DNA from: Druceiella hillmani
Taxonomy: Eukaryota > Arthropoda > Insecta > Lepidoptera > Hepialidae
Direction of reading: 5' to 3'
Length of the DNA: 64,000 nucleotides
Assembly (NCBI GenBank): GCA_039881145.1
Contig: JAYKKI010000063.1
Location: 13,671,001-13,735,000, forward strand
Below, one piece after another: positions 12,883 through 24,411 of this stretch. Made by a program: the position numbers and the translations under genes. The notes under the pieces were generated by a model, which searched no databases, had not been told where the DNA came from, and was given only the letters and a program-made list of their open reading frames with translations. Numbering within the stretch: position 1 is the first letter of the stretch; each line of letters opens with the position of its first letter.

Positions 12883-13581
12883 TTATATCCAGAAGATATT
12901 AAGAATGGGTGATGATATTATATTTAGTTGTTCATTTAATATATTAACCTTAATATCTTTTTTATGTCTGTTTATATCTAATGTTTCTAGGATATTAAAT
13001 TTATTACCTTTTGTATTTATTTGTAATATATAGGGGGCATTATCAGTATGGGGGTGATGGTTATTTTCAATGAGATGTTTAGCAAAGTGAGATGTGTCTG
13101 GTTTATTATTTCGCCAGCTGGCAATATGTTCTTTATATCTTGTATTAAAATCTATTCCTGTTTGATCTATGTATACACTATTACAGTCGTTACATTTAAG
13201 TTTATAGATACCACTCTTGTTATGTTTATCTATTTTTTCTTTATTATTAATAAGGGTTTTATCCAAGTTATTTAAAGTACTATACATACATGTTATATTA
13301 TTTATATTTTTATTATTAGTTAAGAGTTTTCCTAATTTGAGTGATACATTACCTATGTATGGGATAGATTTATAGTAAATATTATTATTATTTGGTACGA
13401 CCGGGTATATTTCTTGTATTAGTATTTTTCTTAATTTATTATGGTACACTTTTGTGACAATTGATGGGTCATAATTATTATTTATTGCGATTTGTTTTAT
13501 AGTTTTTATTTCTTTACGTAGATTAGGTTTTTCTAGAGGGATGGTTAAAGCTTCTTCCTTAAACTTACTTTTAATAATGTT
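12883..13581 (-). pseudogene. PLE polyprotein C-terminus with GIY-YIG endonuclease, 5'-truncated
   Basis: The open frame runs 232 codons from after a stop at 13582-13584 to the stop at 12883. It has no credible start of its own, so it is the tail of a longer ORF. The upstream part contains IPLEKPNL and IKTIKQIAINNN, typical of the linker after the PLE reverse transcriptase. The endonuclease domain follows: GIY, a CNDC zinc-finger-like pair, then YID, an RYKEH segment (the Arg and His positions) and a Glu in ILETLDI. In the family GIY-YIG nicks DNA to prime reverse transcription. The second signature reads YID instead of YIG, a Gly-to-Asp change next to the catalytic Tyr that may impair it. 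Long uninterrupted reading suggests a fairly young copy. The plus-strand frames here are shadows. Confidence 0.85.
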
Positions 13582-13600
13582 TTAATGAAATATTCAATTT

Positions 13601-15504
13601 GACATATTAGTGAATGCTGTATCATTAACATCTATCTCTAGGGCACTTTGTAGCTTGCACCCAAAGTGCCCAGGGCTAGATAGTGATGATAATGCAGTCA
13701 CACACAATTTTATTGACCACATCAATCTTTTTATTCCCAATAATCAGATGGAATACAAAGTTTTCAAAATTAATTCTTGACAGACTGTAAAAATTCTAAT
13801 TATTTCTCTGTAGCCATCTCCATTGCGTCAGGTCGATAAGAACAATGAGCCATTGTTGCATCGTCTGCAATAACAAACAGGCAAATAGCTGACATTGCGT
13901 CTTAAATACGATATGACGTCAAACTGACGTCACTGTACTAATGACTGTTAAAATCGATGTTGAAGAGACATTTTATAGGTATAACTTTTCTAGTGTTTAT
14001 TTAAATATTCCAAAACTACACTCAAGACAGCTTAAGTGTAGTTTCCTATGATCACGTAAGATTTAGCAGTTTTTAAAGGAATGAAATTTCATTATCTTGT
14101 TATTTATTTATAATGAATTTATCGAATTTTAAATGCTATCAATGCGTAACGATAAACAAACAAACAACAAACACCAATTATAATGGAATTACAAGAATTT
14201 AATACAATAAGATTACTACATTCTCAGTCACTATGAATATATCACATTCGGCTATGTCCGCGAGAAGATTGTTTATAAAATCCATACCTTGTCGGTATAT
14301 GTTGAAGGTACGGCGAACAGTTTGTGTTCGTAAATTTTCATATGTTTATTTGGGACATAAATGGTTATCCTTTATAATAGCATGGGACAGGATTTTTTGG
14401 CATGAAACAGTCTGAGAATGAATAGTGTTAAAATGAAATTCGATAGAATGGAAGTTCGCCATACAAAGAATAAAGGAAATAGAAAAGAGAAAAAAGAAGT
14501 AACCACAACATATTATCTTCTATACAAGTAACATAAAAAGATTTTTTAACTCTTTTAGGCATGCATTCTTGAGGACTTCGTACAACGTGAGATGACAAAT
14601 GCTAAAAAAATTAAGTCGATAACTTTGTATATAGTTTCATGAAGAGCAGTATTTCAAGTGAAGTGCGTAATAATTTAACTATGGGGACTTCTATTTCTGC
14701 TACAATTGGAAGAGAGATGAAACTATAATTAGGTTTTCAGGTTAATTACCTAATTAGTTTAGTCAACCAAGGATTAAACCTCAGAATGAAAAGAGCACAG
14801 CTGAAAATTTGCACAGACCTTTCTGTTAACGTTCTGAAGATGGGCTGGAAAGTCCCATAAGATATAGTGTCCGCTAGTCAAGATAAAAAATATATAATTA
14901 ACCACTTTCGAGATATAACGCTGATAGTGGAAAGCGTACAGCCGTTTATAAGAGAACAATATGGAAATTGCGATATCAGACGCATAGTAAATTTTGTAAA
15001 ATTAAGTATATGATGTAAGCATTGTTACTGTTATTTATATATTTTTGTGCCTACCCTTCCATTTAAAATTATTTTTATATGATATATTTCGTGTAGAATA
15101 TAGTTTATAAATTTTCTTTTATTTCGCGAGTGGCATTCGCCATCTGTTACAGTCGTTTATTACATACAAGTCCTAATGGTTTGGTTGATAAGAAGTTGTG
15201 GAATCTGGATTCATATATTGGAGTTTCAGCTTTTTTAGTATCACAATAAATTAGTGGAGAAATTCAAAAGATAAAATGTATTTTTGAACTAAGTTTTTAT
15301 TTGCGTGTCATATACATAAATAAGTTTATACCTCTATGCCATATCCATATTTATATACATCATTGATGATTTGGTCAACATTTGAAGTTAATGTTTTCAA
15401 AAAATTTAATTAAAATAACCAAAATTAATTTATTTTTGTTGGTGATTTTTTACTTAGAGACGAATTTTACATGGGCCATTATATTTTGTCAAACATTATC
15501 ATAG
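13601..15504. other. unrecognised DNA with a hairpin and CRE-like sites
   Basis: A 10-bp perfect hairpin GGGCACTTTG / CAAAGTGCCC lies at 13641-13671, and GACGTC motifs occur at about 13914-13930. A 61-codon frame at 14233-14415 has no recognisable family. Nothing else supported. Confidence 0.45.
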
Positions 15505-15771
15505 CATTGTCTTCTTCTTCTTTAGCTATTTTCGACCTCTATTCCTTCAAGTTATCCATCTCTCTCGATATTGGGAAGTTTCTACCCGCTTCACTCCAGC
15601 CGTTTTCTTGATGTGTTCATATCAAAGTATTTATGGTCTTTTTTGTAACTCTTTCTCACCCCATGGTCTCCATTTCACCACTGCCTTGCACCACGAATTT
15701 TGTTTGGAAGCAGCATGACCAACCCACTTTCATTTTAATTTCGCTACCCGTTTTGTCACGTTGCTAACCTT
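15505..15771 (-). pseudogene. RTE-type LINE reverse transcriptase C-terminal fragment
   Basis: Reading the minus strand from about 15771: KRVAKLKWKWVGHAA, then KAVVKWRPWGEK, and after a frame change IKKTAGVKRVETSQYRERW. These match the conserved tail of RTE/BovB-like LINE reverse transcriptases (pattern: I-LKW-W-GH-AR ... EWRPR ... RW-DD--KVAG--W---AQDR--W). A stop and a frameshift interrupt it, and GAAGAAGAAG follows where the 3' end would be. Only the last ~90 residues survive, so this is a severely 5'-truncated dead copy. Reverse transcriptase and endonuclease cores are absent. Confidence 0.75.
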
Positions 15772-17430
15772 GCTGTGCTAAAAATGATTTATGTACATGC
15801 TGATTGGTACGAAGATGGTATCAAGTAAATAAACAAAAATGTTCTTCATCAGCTGGAAAGAATAGAGTGTGTATGTTTCTACTTTGCAGTCATGTTTCAT
15901 ATGTAACAAGCAAATTGGAATATTTAAACTATTTAAGCTGACTTCTGCATTTTTAGTCAGATATTCTTCCAATATATTTTTCTATATAAAACCGAAATAT
16001 CGTATTTCTTCATTATATTGTAAATGCATCATTTCTATGCTTAAATATTCAATTTTTAATACGGTTTTATTAGCTTCACTAGTATGTATATAAACAAATT
16101 TTTGTAGTCGGTTTTCACCCGCTTCTAAATGATGTATCGAATTGAAGCTTTGCAAATTTATGTAATTCTGATGACAATATATTAACTATTGAGCTAATAT
16201 GATGATGTAGGACGCAAGTGATCATGGGAACTCCCCAATAACTAACGGGAAATTGAATTTGGTTACATAGTGTAACCGGGAGGATCTGAAACATGAAACT
16301 TTTCAATCGATAATAAGAAAATATTTCAAGTTTTGGCTCGTTTGAATTGTATGAAAAGCAAAATTCGTCAAGTTTTCACTTGTCCCAATGAGTCCTTTGA
16401 TTACGTATTGTAACTAGAAGGGTATAAGATGCAGGAGGGCGATAGCCAAGAAAACTCCTCAATGACTAACAGTAAACTCATCATCGTTTGATTTGTCTCG
16501 ATGAGTCCTTTGATCAGAAATTTGTATTTTTTAGTTTTTTTAAACTATATTTTTTTTATTACATGGGCAAATTGTCGTTACTTTACTGGTCCCAGATATC
16601 ATCAAAATTATTGCTCTGTTGCCACATATTTAATAGATTTGAAGTTCAACATAAGTTCGATTAACTGTAAAAATGATTTAGCATCGTTTTTGTATAAGTA
16701 AATATAGAGTAATAACAAATTATTTGTACGAAAATCTTATTATGTAGGGATATATTTATAGTCAACGAAAAGTATTTTAATTATAATCTTATTTTTATTG
16801 AAGTATTTTGAATAATTTGCGGAAAATAGTTATTTTAAAGACTGTGTACTTTTCATAGCTATTTTCCACATATATTTGATTCAAAATATAATCCTCAGTT
16901 ACTCCCCAGTAAATAAAAAATCGTTTAACTACTTCAAAATGCTTGGATCCTATGTAAAAATATAATATTAAAATTTTTAAATTAACGCTTTTTAGCAATC
17001 AACCCTGGAGCCGACAGTTCAGATTAACATCACTAAACAAACAATAACTCAATCAGGTTATTCCCTCGTCAAAGAGATATTATCAAACGAGAAATAGCGC
17101 TAACAACAGATGTTAAAATAAACGATCATTTAATATTTTCCTAACTCAAAATTACGAACAGATATCTTAATAATACATAACAGCTGAAATGACAAGGCAA
17201 GATTTAATATACTCGGTTATTTTAAAGGGCGTTTAAGTATAGTTACTGCACAATTCGATTTAAGTTAATTTTGAACAAGCTGCATCTTCAGTTGATTGTG
17301 GGAAGTTTCCGGTTTTGATTCTTTTGAATCGAGAATCGATTTATTTTTGTTAACCTTTTCAACAATATTTTTGTAGCTCTTATATATAAAATTCTGAAAA
17401 AAATTTTCTTATAACTTACTCTTTTATATA
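15772..17430. other. unrecognised AT-rich DNA with a small direct repeat
   Basis: The phrase AATGAGTCCTTTGAT or a one-base variant occurs near 16388 and 16500, hinting at a ~113-bp diverged duplication. No gene or transposon recognised; frames of 60-75 codons are AT-driven. Confidence 0.45.
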
Positions 17431-18136
17431 TATAAAAAACATAAAATGATAAAAAAATATTGATAACTTTTTTTTACCTCCTTTAAAAAACATAAAATGA
17501 TAAAAAAATATTGATAACTTTATTTACCTCCTTTAAAAAACATAAAATGAAAAAAAATATTGATAACTTTATTTACCTCCTTTAAAAAACATAAAATGAT
17601 AAAAAAATATTGATAACTTTATTTACCTCCTTTAAAAAACATAAAATGAAAAAAAAATATTGATAACTTTATTTACCTCCTTTAAAAAACATAAAATGAT
17701 AAAAAAATATTGATAACTTTATTTACCTCCTTTAAAAACCATAAAATGATAAAACAATATTGATAACTTTATTTACCTCCTTTAAAAAACATAAAATGAT
17801 AAAAATATATTGATAACTTTATTTACCTCCTTTAAAAAACATAAAATGATAAAAAAATATTGATAACTTTATTTACCTCCTTTAAAAAACATAAAATGAT
17901 AAAAAAATATTGATAACTTTATTTACATCCTTTAAAAAACATAATATGATAAAAAAATATTGATAACTTTATTTACCTCCTTTAAAAAACATAAAATGAT
18001 AAAAAAATATTGATAACTTTATTTACCTCCTTTAAAAAACATAAAAGGACAAAAAAATATTGATAACTTTATTTACCTCCTTTAAAAAACGTAAAATGAT
18101 AAAAAAATATTGATAACTTTAATTACCTCCTTTAAA
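17431..18136. repeat. 50-bp satellite array, about 14 copies
   Basis: Head-to-tail repeats of exactly about 50 bp containing TTTACCTCCTTTAAAAAACA and AATATTGATAACTTT. Copies differ by only one to three bases or by an A-run indel, so the array is young or well homogenised. A (TA)n tract follows 215 bp downstream. Confidence 0.95.
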
Positions 18137-18164
18137 ATGTTTATATGAATAATTTTGGATTTCA

Positions 18165-18295
18165 AATATTGAAATATATGCGGGTTAATATGCTGCGTCA
18201 AGCCGTTTCTGAAAACAGCTGTGACAGAAAGCCGGATATGTAAGTGACCTTGTAAGACTTCGGTTCTTTCCTTTTAAGTAAAGAACAATAATAAT
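18165..18295 (+). repeat. interspersed repeat, copy 1 (GGGTTAATATGC family)
   Basis: Shares GCGGGTTAATATGC, a stretch around CTGAAAACAGCTGTGACAG and a 3' part like GTTCTTTCCTTTTAAG with copies at 32.93 and 46.38 kb. The GACAG(A)...TTCCTTTTGAGGTA layout resembles Lepidoptera-type dispersed repeats. Non-coding. Confidence 0.65.
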
Positions 18296-18347
18296 TCGTT
18301 TTTTTTTAATAATTTCCCTAGAGTCATTATAAGAAAAAAAATATTAG

Positions 18348-18350
<3 letters not shown>

Positions 18351-18400
<50 letters not shown>

Positions 18401-18431
18401 TATATTTATATATATATATATATATATATAT
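18351..18431. repeat. (TA)n microsatellite
   Basis: About 80 bp of TA repeats with two small interruptions (one TACA and one TTTA). Confidence 0.97.
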
Positions 18432-18677
18432 GTTCATCTGCTTGTTTTATATTATTTATAATTATCTACAGTTCAATTTTTTTTCTACACCCCTCCTTAT
18501 ATCTTGTCTGCCACTAACACTTGGGTATTTTACTTTTATTTTATATTAATTCTCTATTTTTCATATTTACACCTATGCCCTAATTTCTTTAATTTGTGAT
18601 GCAAGTATCATTAATTGGCGTTTACCAATAATTTACAGTCTACTACTGTACTTGTTCTTCTCGCTTTATCCATTATA

Positions 18678-18770
18678 GTTGGCTGTAAGAGAACGCTGTT
18701 GTAGCAATAAGTCCGTCTCTGTATAATTATTTTTAAACAAAGTTTTGTAAATAAAATCAAATAAATATAA
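18678..18770 (+). mobile_element. LINE 3'-end fragment, copy 1
   Basis: Contains GTTGGCTGTAAGAGA and GTAGCAATAAGTCCGTC and ends in an AAATAAATA-type tail. The same wording recurs at 60157-60237, where a target duplication proves insertion. The phrase resembles 3' ends of non-LTR retrotransposons common in Lepidoptera. Only the last ~90 bp is present. Confidence 0.6.
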
Positions 18771-19089
18771 CGAAAATAAATTGTTTTTTCTTATTTAACC
18801 CAAAAAATGTTAATTAAATTTTTTGACCGAATGTATATTTTTTTAAATATAAAAACACAATTTTCTAAAAAATTGTTTTAGAATAATATTATGAGCAAAG
18901 TTTCCACTCGAGTATTTGCAGTAAATAATTTTAAACCCAACCCCATATCTGACGTAGCTTAATTTGGTTAATATATTGAAAAATCACGTTAAATAAAATC
19001 CTAAAATCCCATATTCAAGATGTGCTTAATTTCCAGATTCAAATACCAACTAGTTGTTTCCGATAACCGTTCTAAACCACTTTCAATAA

Positions 19090-19260
19090 CAGACTGCGCG
19101 TAATAGTGCTCACACAGCAATCACGCAATCGAAGCAGGTACTGATCGCCGCTTCCAAGTCAAGGGAAGACGCCGGTAGAGCACGGCGCCATTAGTGTGCT
19201 CAAGTGGCATATCGCCCCCGAGGAAGTGAACGCTTAGGAGGAGCAAGACTTGGGGGAATA
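19090..19260. promoter_or_regulatory. GC-richer island, possible conserved non-coding element
   Basis: About 170 bp near 55% GC in an AT-rich setting, including CGCCGGTAGAGCACGGCGCC and TCAAGTGG, the latter matching an NK2-class homeodomain site. No coding frame or transposon wording. Suggestive only. Confidence 0.25.
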
Positions 19261-20739
19261 TCTATAGGAGAAATATAACTTAGTGTTGTTATATAATTCA
19301 GATTAATGAGTATATTCTCAAACAGCATCTAGGATTAATACGGGATAGATCAGGCCCATCTCGTGTTTATAAATGTTTAAATTATTTATCGAAGTGTAAG
19401 TCCTTGTCCTGTTTTGGGCATTATAACGATTAGCAAAAAGTTTAATTTCGGCTTGTAGATGTATATGAGCATTTAACAAGAAAATAAGGTCAGTTCACTA
19501 TATGCACTTAGATATAAAGTGTGTTGAAGCATTTTGTTTATATGTTGAAAGATCCTTCGTCAGACCTATCAAATATGCTTTGGATGTGTTTCGATAGTGG
19601 CTTAATTGCCCCAAGATGCCTAGCCTATCCTAAGTATCGTGTAATACTTATTACATGGCTACAACTTCCAACAGTTCTGGCATCATTTTTGCATTTGCAA
19701 TGATTACATCACACAGTATCAACACAGGGAAGTGCCCTGGATGCAAGAAGATTATGCCAAATGTGGCATGTTAGGTATTGGGTTACATATATAATAGCAT
19801 ATAAAACCATTCTATATTTAACCTAAAAGTCCCTTTCAAATAACATATACTTCATTGTCGTTCGTGTTTGGGTCAGGATATATAATAGACGACATAATAC
19901 CCTTTGAAAGTAGAAAAAGAAATTGTTGTCTCGTTCCATTTGATATTAAACTCAAAATAATTGGAAAATACGTACTGAACCATCGACTGGGTACTGTGAA
20001 TATTTTGGATTACTGAAACAGAAATAGCTTCAGTTATAAGATAACTTTGTTCTGAGTGATATGATAAATAAATAAAAAAGTGAAATTGGTATAAAACATT
20101 GAAACTTTGCTCGGACAACATGCAAACATTACTAAACAGACTTTAATGAGATTTTCACTATTTGTAGTAAAAAATAACGAAATTAAAATACTATAAGTGT
20201 ATTAATAAATTGTAATGTGATAAAGCCTGTTAACATTTGTATCTAATAATTATTTAAGGAATACGGAATGAATAAACACGAAGTCGCGGCAAAAACTAGT
20301 TTTTAATATAATTATGAAATGTAAGATAATTATCTATGACCACATCAAGACTTCGGATAGAATATTCCCAAGGTAATAATACTAAACCAGATTGCAAACA
20401 ACTGTCAACAATTGCAGAATGCACGAGAGAATGCGCCATGATAACAAATTTAGTAGCATTAACATGCAGAACTTTGCATTTTAATGTTACAGATGTCGAC
20501 ACTCATGAGGAGATCACATGGTAACTTGCAATTATTTTGAGAATATATTTACATAGCCTGTCTGTCAATGTTTTTATTCTGGAGATTAAATAAACAAAAC
20601 AAGAGCAACCAGCCAGAGTTCGATAACAGGATAACGGACTCAAGTACATTGACGCAGTCGTAATCTTTTTTAAAGTCGTAATGAGCTGCAATTATGCAAT
20701 TATATCCATGCAAATAATTTAGGAAAAATAAGTGCAAAC

Positions 20740-20965
20740 ATTCTTTTCCACGCTTGTCGCAAACATCCCCAAGATTAAGCAATAACCACACTATAGATAC
20801 GACAATCGGGTCGGTCACGGTCGACGCGGACGGGGTTGACGCCCGTCCCGCCCATGACGTCATTCCGCCAACGTCATGTATCGTGTGTAGATGCTCTGTG
20901 CTTTCGACTGCGTTAATTGCTGCACTCTCGACCGAAGGTTCTGTTAGACATACGCTGTAATCATT
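20740..20965. promoter_or_regulatory. GC-rich island with perfect CRE palindrome
   Basis: A full CRE/ATF site TGACGTCA lies at 20855-20862 next to several CpG-rich blocks (GACGCGGACGGGG near 20823). Both strands carry open frames across the island, a consequence of its composition; neither looks like a known protein. Could be a promoter, enhancer or an unrecognised exon. Confidence 0.25.
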
Positions 20966-21240
20966 AACGCGGGTCTTACGCTTTCATAGGAAAGCTAAAT
21001 TAGAATGGTGAACATTTTATCTGCGAATAAAGCGTTGGGAGGAGAGGCACTGGCAGCGCAATGACCTACCTTTAATTATATTCTTTAAGAATTAAGTACG
21101 TGACACGATATGGATGGTAGTAAGACAGTATTGGGACGAGGTTGTAAAATAATGTATTAAATATAATTTTAGAATATTATTATCTAAATCGATTTAAGGA
21201 TGATCTGACGATCTTTACGGATGATGTAAAATATGAAATA

Positions 21241-21807
21241 AGGAGGAGGAAATTTGTGAATAAAAAATACGACAAATATCCACTGAAATAACAATTGACC
21301 AATAGGCTCTATTAACAGTTCGAAGCTATCAAAAAAATTACCTATCTATCTTTTGAACCTTACGCAAAATTCTAACCAATTACGTAAATTGGATTTTTTT
21401 GCTGGTATGTAATGGTAAGGAGGAAATTTGTGAATAAAAATACGACAAATATCCACTGAAATAACAGTTTCGTCTGATCATCGATATTATGAACCAATAG
21501 ACTATGTTAAGAGCTCGAGCTATCAAAAAAATTACCTATCTGTCTTTTGAACCTTACGCAAAATTCTAACCAATTACGTAAATTGGATTTTTTTGCTGGT
21601 ATGTAATGGTAAGGAGGAAATTTGTGAATAAAAATACGACAAATATCCACTGAAATAACAGTTTCGTCTGATCATCGATATTATTAACCAATAGACTATG
21701 TTAACAGCTCGCGCTATCGAAAAAATTACATATCTATCTTTTGAACCTTACGCAAAATTCTAACCAATTACGTAAATTGGATTTTTTTGCTGGTATGTAA
21801 TGGTAAA
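21241..21807. repeat. tandem array, three copies of about 194 bp
   Basis: Copies begin GGAGGAAATTTGTGAATAAA near 21244, 21419 and 21613 and end GCTGGTATGTAATGGTAA. Copy 1 lacks about 20 bp present in the others (GTTTCGTCTGATCATCGA). Copies 2 and 3 are about 97% identical by eye. Confidence 0.92.
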
Positions 21808-22133
21808 CATTCCTTGTCGAGAATTCATGTAGATGTATTTTTCATTTTGAAGCACCTATTTCTGGAATAAATTTGATTTAGTCTATATTCGACATAAGTT
21901 TTTATCATTCCGTCAAGAGTCAATATTAACATCTTCATAGAGGAATTACCGTCTGGAAAAATACGTGACGTTAATTTCCTTCTGAAAATTTTCAGTTCCA
22001 GCCAGAATACCCTGTGTAATTATCTGCACCAGCATGACTTATCCATGTATGAAAGATATCTACTTTAAGAAAATTATTATCATACAATTCAAGGAGTGTC
22101 ATATAAAAATAGCCTTCTTACATTTCTTTTTGC

Positions 22134-22695
22134 AATAGGAAATATTTATTCAAGAGGCGGAATTTAGAATGGTCCTATTACACAATGTAACTTGTTAAGT
22201 GCAGAAATAATCGTTGGGCGCACTGTTATAGATGTAGTTTTAGAAAATTCCTGTTGAACAATAATTTGTAACAAAAAACATTTATTCAAAAGGTGGAATT
22301 TAGAACAGTCCTGTTGCACAATGTTGTCGTATTACACAGTGTAGTCGTTGGAGGTACTCTTATGTAGGTAGTTTAGAAAATTCCTGTTGTACAATAATTT
22401 GTAACAGAAAATATTTATTCAAAAGGTGGAATTTAGCACAGTCCTATTACACAATGTAATCGTATCACACAATGTAGTCGTTGGAAGCACTATTATATAG
22501 GTAGTTTTAAAAAATTCCTATTGTACAATAATTTGTAAAGAAAACATTAATTAAAAAGGTGGAATTTAGAACATTCCTATTACACAATTTAATTGTTTTA
22601 CACAATGTAATCGTTGAACGCATTGCTATATGCTCGTAGGTAGTTTTAGAAAATTCCTGTTGTACAGTAATTTTCTCATTACTGGCCACGTTTAT
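22134..22695. repeat. tandem array, four copies of 133-135 bp
   Basis: The phrase GGAATTTAG recurs at 22160, 22295, 22428 and 22561. Each unit also holds one or two CACAATGTAA-like blocks and GAAAATTCCTGTTG. Copies are moderately diverged. Confidence 0.9.
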
Positions 22696-23106
22696 TCTTT
22701 TCTGCATGGAGATAACGATGATGCAATTACGGACAGAGGAATAAGGCGCTCCTGTCTAAACATGACACCAATATGACTAATGCATTAGCTTATTTTATCA
22801 ATACTGCAATTGTTTTATAATATTTATATAACTGTTGCCGAGAAATTCAATTGCACAAACATCGAAAGTGAATATTTTTGCATTACGTATGACATAAATC
22901 TCATATTCATTTCAATATTTCTATTCAAGTCACTTTACTTTCGTAAAGATGCAAACACTTGCCAAAAATGAGAGACGAAATTTCACAACCAGTTTTGATC
23001 TACAAGCGTCCTTAACAAGGTTGTCACTGTAACACCTAATCCATATTCCCGAGAATTGGACTTATCAATCTTCATATCTCGGGATAACGATTCATTTCCA
23101 TAAAAA

Positions 23107-23976
23107 TTATGGTCCGAGATTAAACTCTTGAATCATAAATTACACTATTTAACAATCGTATGAAATGTTCAAAGGAGTATTGTTCTAACTGCAAGTATGG
23201 GCTAATGTAAATACTAACTAGAAGAATATAGGATCTTCAAAAGTACCCTACGTATTTTAGACGACAATATTTCTGAATAATTATGGTTCGAGGTTAAACT
23301 CTTTGAATCATAAATTACACTATTTAACAATCGTATGAAATGTTCAAAGGAGTATTGTTCTAACTGCAAGTATGGGCTAATGTAAATACTAACTAGAAGA
23401 ATATAGGATCTTCAAAAGTACCCTACGTATTTTAGACGACAATATTTCTGAATAATTATGGTTCGAGGTTAAACTCTTTGAATCATAAATTAAACTATTT
23501 AGTAATCGTATAAAATGTTCATAGGATTATTGTTCTAACTGCAAGTATGGGCTAATGTAAATACTAACTAGAAGAATATAGGATCTTCAAAATACCCTAC
23601 GTATTTTAGACGACAATATTTCTGAATAATTATGGTTCGAGGTTAAACTCTTTGAATCATAAATTAAACTATTTAATAATCGTATAAAATGTTCATAGGA
23701 TTATTGTTCTAACTGCAAGTATGGGCTAATGTAAATACTAACTAGAAGAATATAGGATCTTCAAAAGTACCCTACGTATTTTAGACGATAATATTTCTGA
23801 ATATTTATGGTTCGAGGTTAAACTCTTTGAATCATAAATTAAACTATTTAATAATCGTATAAAATGTTCATAGGATTATTGTTCTAACTGCAAGTATGGG
23901 CTAATGTAAATACTAACTAGAAGAATATAGGATCTTCAAAATACCCTACGTATTTTAGGCGACAATATTTCTGAAG
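23107..23976. repeat. tandem array, five copies of about 175 bp
   Basis: Starts TTATGG at 23107, 23281, 23456, 23630 and 23805. Units carry AACTGCAAGTATGGGCTAAT and CCCTACGTATTTTAGACGA. Copies 3 and 5 share a 2-bp deletion before the last block (AAAATACCC versus AAAAGTACCC), suggesting two-unit duplication within the array. Confidence 0.93.
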
Positions 23977-24411
23977 AAGAAAATCTTTAAATTCAGCGCA
24001 GTATTCAACGCTCAAGTAAAAATACATAATCTAAATATAACGCGCAACGCTGACAACTGACAATAATCATCCCAACATTAATTGGAAAAATAAATTATAA
24101 CATATGGTATTTGATACTTTAACGGACAAGTCCAACAAAAATCGTTCCTACAAAAAAATCGGAACAACCCTGGCCGAGTTTCGTCAATACTAACGTTACG
24201 AGTTTAAACGATTTAACTGAGAAAAGGATAAATTATATGACTAAACGCGCGCTAATGGAGACGATATACATTTAATCGGCAGCGCGCGTCTTGTACCATT
24301 AGCCGGTGGAATATTGACCATCAACTTTGTCCCACAAAAGACGGCAGTTGTCAGCCGCTGATTCACCACTTGTAGAAGTTGTTCGTTTGCGTTACGCGTA
24401 ATATACACAAT
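23977..24411. other. unique GC-richer spacer between arrays
   Basis: Separates the 175-bp and 110-bp arrays. The part at about 24240-24410 is CpG-rich (GCGCGCTAATGG, GCAGCGCGCGTC) with TAAT sites and could be a conserved element. No gene recognised. Confidence 0.3.

Larger units (their letters stand above)
12281..13600 (-). mobile_element. Penelope-like retroelement, 5'-truncated copy
   Basis: A minus-strand PLE fragment. It contains the C-terminal part of the single ORF (reverse transcriptase tail plus GIY-YIG endonuclease), about 450 bp of 3' untranslated DNA, and a terminal repeat (about 12281-12430) carrying a hammerhead-ribozyme motif. The terminal repeat matches the arms at 41.2, 41.8, 48.4, 50.5 and 60.1 kb, which fixes the 3' boundary near 12281. 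The reverse-transcriptase core is absent, as expected of 5' truncation during target-primed reverse transcription. No convincing target duplication was found; AAATATT occurs near both ends but is too short to trust. Confidence 0.85.
18771..21240. other. unrecognised DNA with two GC-richer islands
   Basis: Islands at 19090-19260 and 20740-20965 are described separately. The remainder is AT-rich with no supported gene; open frames of 60-104 codons overlap on both strands and show no family resemblance. Confidence 0.45.

Noticed and set aside
12761..13275. Plus-strand open frames of 90 and 75 codons
   Set aside because: They are shadows of the minus-strand PLE endonuclease frame.
17431..18136. 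CRISPR-like array
   Set aside because: Units are continuous head-to-tail repeats with no unique spacers, and the genome is eukaryotic. The same applies to the 44-, 69-, 105- and 110-bp arrays.
20296..20960. Overlapping 60-104-codon frames on both strands
   Set aside because: They occupy the same DNA in opposite strands with no family resemblance; composition explains the lack of stops.
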